This document shows positions 61,231 to 64,000 of a stretch of 64,000 nt of DNA, piece after piece. Both the position numbers and the translations under genes were made by a program. The stretch is taken from the NCBI GenBank assembly GCA_025667525.1, contig CM046881.1, forward strand, positions 500,175,627-500,239,626, written 5' to 3'. A model generated the notes under the pieces. It was not told the DNA's origin. It did not search any database and saw nothing but the letters and a program-made list of their open reading frames with translations. The stretch's first letter is position 1. Every line of letters begins with the position of its first letter. The DNA comes from Glebionis coronaria (lineage: Eukaryota > Streptophyta > Magnoliopsida > Asterales > Asteraceae).

Positions 61231-64000
61231 TGATGATACTGCTTTTATACATAGTCTCATCGTCCAATTTGGGCTTAAAATGCATAAAATATCATTAAAA
61301 CTACCAAATATATGCTCGTGTTTGTTGCTTGTGTATTTTAGGTACGGATATTGAGGAAATGGCAAAAAGATCACAAGAATCAATCAAAAACGAACACGGG
61401 AAACGAAGCCGCACAATGAACTGGGCTCAAGAATGGAATTTCTAAAAATGACCTTGAAGTTTGAAGATTTGTCAAAATGGTCCCTCAAGAATTGAAGACT
61501 TGTCATTTTATACCCCTGTAAATCCTCAAAATTACTTGTGGGTCCCTAAAATATCAATTATTTGCATATTCAGCCCTTGAAGAATGCCATAATTACAAAA
61601 GAGGTCCTTGATAAAGTTTGCAAAGTTGTTGTGCCAAAATTGACAAGTTGCCCAAACTTGTTTACAAAGGAAATGGGTTTTTTGCTATTTATTACAAGTT
61701 GAACAAGACAAGAGAGATGGGGGGCCAAACTAGCCAGACAACCAAACTTCACCCACCCACTCATCACCCTACACGTCACCCAATACCCGACCCTACCCTT
61801 TTACCCAACTCAATACCCATTACCCAAAACCCACCACCCAATTTATTTATTAAACTGGGTCAACCCCCAGTCAAACCCCAATACTTCCCACCAAAACACC
61901 AATTTAAAAAATACTTAACCCCTAAACGGATCAAACACGCCCTAATTACCCCATAAACCCTAAAATGTTCAAGTATTAATTAAATTAAAAACAAAGGGTT
62001 TTCGAGTTAGCTTTTCCAGAACCTTAATTCATTCCATCCTCACCTAAACCCACAAAAAAACCGTGACCCCAACACAACCATGTGTCTTGTGGGACCCTCC
62101 CCTGCCCATCACTTTCGTCCCAAACCCCTAAACCCGACCAGATAAACAGCTCACATCCATTCCTTTGTCCCCAAGGACTAATAAACGGCTAAGATCACAC
62201 AATCTAACTGGCAATCACATGAGACGCATTTGACCAAGATTCTTCAAAGGGCTTTTCTGGAAAATCACCCATTAGGGTTTAAGGCTTTTATTTTCATGTA
62301 TTATTTTATTCAGTAGCACTAGAACCTTCTCTTGTAGCTTATAAAAGGAGCCTGTAGTATGTGCAAGAGCCCTTTGTTCCATTTTCTAGCAATCTTTTTG
62401 TAATTCCTTTTTATCAAATACAAAGTTGGTGTTTTTATGAAATATTGAAAAGTAATTCCTTTTATGATTTGTAAAAGCTGGTGTTAAGATTGTCTAGAAT
62501 CTGAGTTCCAAGTTTGAGATTTAAGTACAAGAATTTTCAAAAATCATTCCTATTTTCAAGTTTCTAAAAAAGTTGATTTTTTGGTAAAATCTTGTTCTAA
62601 AATTTGGTTTTCCAAGTTTGTAAGTGGTTTGTTTAAGTGTTTTGAAAGGAAAGAATCTGAGAAAATTATTTGAAAAAGATTTAAAAAGAAAAAGGAAAAA
62701 AAATTCAGATTATTGGATATTATGTTCTTGTGTTGATCTTAGCAGGAAATCATTTGAAGCTATTGACTGTTTTCCAACTAGTTCTGCACAAGCCCGGGCT
62801 TGTTTGAAGGTGGCTTTTCAGCCATTGTGGGACCTGGATATGGGTCCCACAAGGTAACTATCCTGTCCCTTGTTTGAGTTTTCAAATATTTCTGATTTAT
62901 GTGAATTGGTGAAAGTGCTTTAAATATGTTTAAATGCTAGTTCATCTGTTTGTTTATGCCCCATTGATGTTTTTATGCATGATAAGGACTTGTTTAATCA
63001 GTTTGGTGGAATTGTGAAAGCATTTGGTGTGTTAATTTTTGGTTTCTGAAAATTAAAGTGTTGTTTGGATTTGGGTTTAAGGAAAGAGTGGTAAAAGCTT
63101 TTGGGTCTAAACCAGTCTAGACTTACTCATTTGACATGGTTAGGTTATTTTAGTTAGCTTAATTTAGTTTAAATAGGTTTTCAAACAGATTGTATGTGAA
63201 AAGATTAGGTATTAGGGCTTAAAATCAGTAACTGCTTTTTAGCTTGCTTTAGTGAAAAATTTTCTTTCAAAACTTGCTCATTGTTAGAGATTGGGTAGCC
63301 CTAGGGTCATATCTAGCTTATATGTGATTTGGTATATTTATATGCAAGATTTGGTCATTTGAAAATCACTTTTGTGCAAGTTGCATCAGCAAAATCATCA
63401 CAGCCCACATTTAGCTTAATCAGTCACCCTGTTGTGCAAATTATGCTTGATTTGTGTGTAAGACTTGTGTGTTTTTGTGCATAATCTGACTCCCTACACT
63501 CCACTGAGTGTAGGGGTGCCTTATTGCCCAAGAAAAGCTTTCAAATAAGCTTCCCTAAGCTTATTGGTCAACTGACCAAAATTTAACACTACCAGTGGGA
63601 ACCAATTTCCCACTGCTAGTATTATTGTTACCACTGCTCAGCAAAAAGACAAACCTTGTCACATGTCACTGTCAGAAAGTTGTTTTTTTGTCTTTAGTGA
63701 TCAAAAATAGGAATTAGGGTTTCAAAACAGTTTCTATATTTTTCTTATTTTATTTTAGATTTTTCAGTTTAATTTATTTTTTTGTTACTGTTCATTTGCT
63801 ATTTTTTAGGTTTAATTGCATTTTTTAAATACTTTTTAATATTCTGATTTTGTCTTTTAGTGTAGAAAATTAATATTTTTAGATTTCAAAAATTTTATTA
63901 GACTTAGAAAAATGTTTTAAGATTTTTTAAAAAGTTTTTACTGTTCACTTTTTAATTATTTTTTAGAATTAATTTAGTTTAATTAGGGTTTTTATTATAA
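61231..64000 (+). repeat. 3' LTR of element B, truncated by window end
   Basis: Starts TGATGATACTGC, where the 5' LTR has TGATGAGACTGC, so the tip inverted repeat has one mismatch here. It contains the unfilled insertion site of A (AACAC at 61934-61938) and a TATA box at 62340-62346. The last ~700 bases of the LTR and B's right target duplication lie past the window. Confidence 0.92.

Larger units (their letters stand above)
39370..64000 (+). mobile_element. Element B: Athila-related gag-protease element, interrupted by element A
   Basis: Plus-strand element: 5' LTR in two pieces (39370-40079 and 52564-55317, about 3,464 bp joined), primer site, leader, a gag-protease pseudogene, a 3' non-coding tail, a polypurine tract and a 3' LTR that runs off the window. 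The internal region is 5,913 bp, too short for pol, and no RT or integrase is present. It is inserted in element C's protease region and hosts element A in its 5' LTR. Confidence 0.92.

Overview
The window is plant nuclear DNA from a repeat-packed, AT-rich intergenic block. It is almost entirely LTR retrotransposons of the Ty3/gypsy (Metaviridae) superfamily, many inserted into one another. I see no intact host gene, tRNA, rRNA or CRISPR array. The evidence for a flowering plant is the Athila-type gag-protease and pol, tRNA-Asp and tRNA-iMet primer sites, a CACTA transposase remnant and a spliced plant kinesin-13 fragment. I cannot name the species.

Layout, left half. 1-7973 is the right part of a minus-strand Ty3/gypsy element of Tekay/Del type (element 1: decayed pol, iMet primer site, 3.45 kb 5' LTR). 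It sits inside a plus-strand Athila-like element (D), of which only the 3' tail (7974-8757) and 3' LTR (8758-12693) remain. 12694-13279 is flanking DNA. 13280-25548 is a complete second Tekay-like element (element 2, minus strand, target duplication ATGTG) whose pol is a fossil. 25554-29510 is the only stretch not explained by LTR elements. It holds a CACTA (En/Spm) transposase remnant and a two-exon kinesin-13 C-terminal fragment.

Layout, right half. This is a nest four elements deep. Element E (minus; 3' LTR about 29511-31116, PPT, internal to 31802) is interrupted by element C (minus; 3' LTR 31803-35709, Athila pol pseudogene 36095-39369). C is interrupted inside its protease coding region by element B (plus; starts 39370 and runs past the window end). 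B is interrupted inside its 5' LTR by element A (40080-52558, complete, target duplication AACAC). The empty site for A is visible in B's own 3' LTR at 61934-61938.

How the parts relate. A and B are Athila-related elements that encode only Gag plus a retropepsin-like protease. In place of RT, RNase H and integrase they carry a conserved C-terminal extension of about 290 residues. C is a decayed copy of a pol-bearing relative whose LTR starts with the same sequence, and so represents the kind of element that could have supplied RT and integrase in trans. A is very young: its 3,079-bp LTRs differ at one site that I could find, and its 1,108-codon frame is open. B carries two nonsense codons and a frameshift. 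The A/B/C/D group shares several small inverted repeats (LTR tip, leader, 3' non-coding region). Two of them show paired compensatory substitutions, which suggests conserved cis-acting RNA or DNA structures. All comparisons were made by eye.
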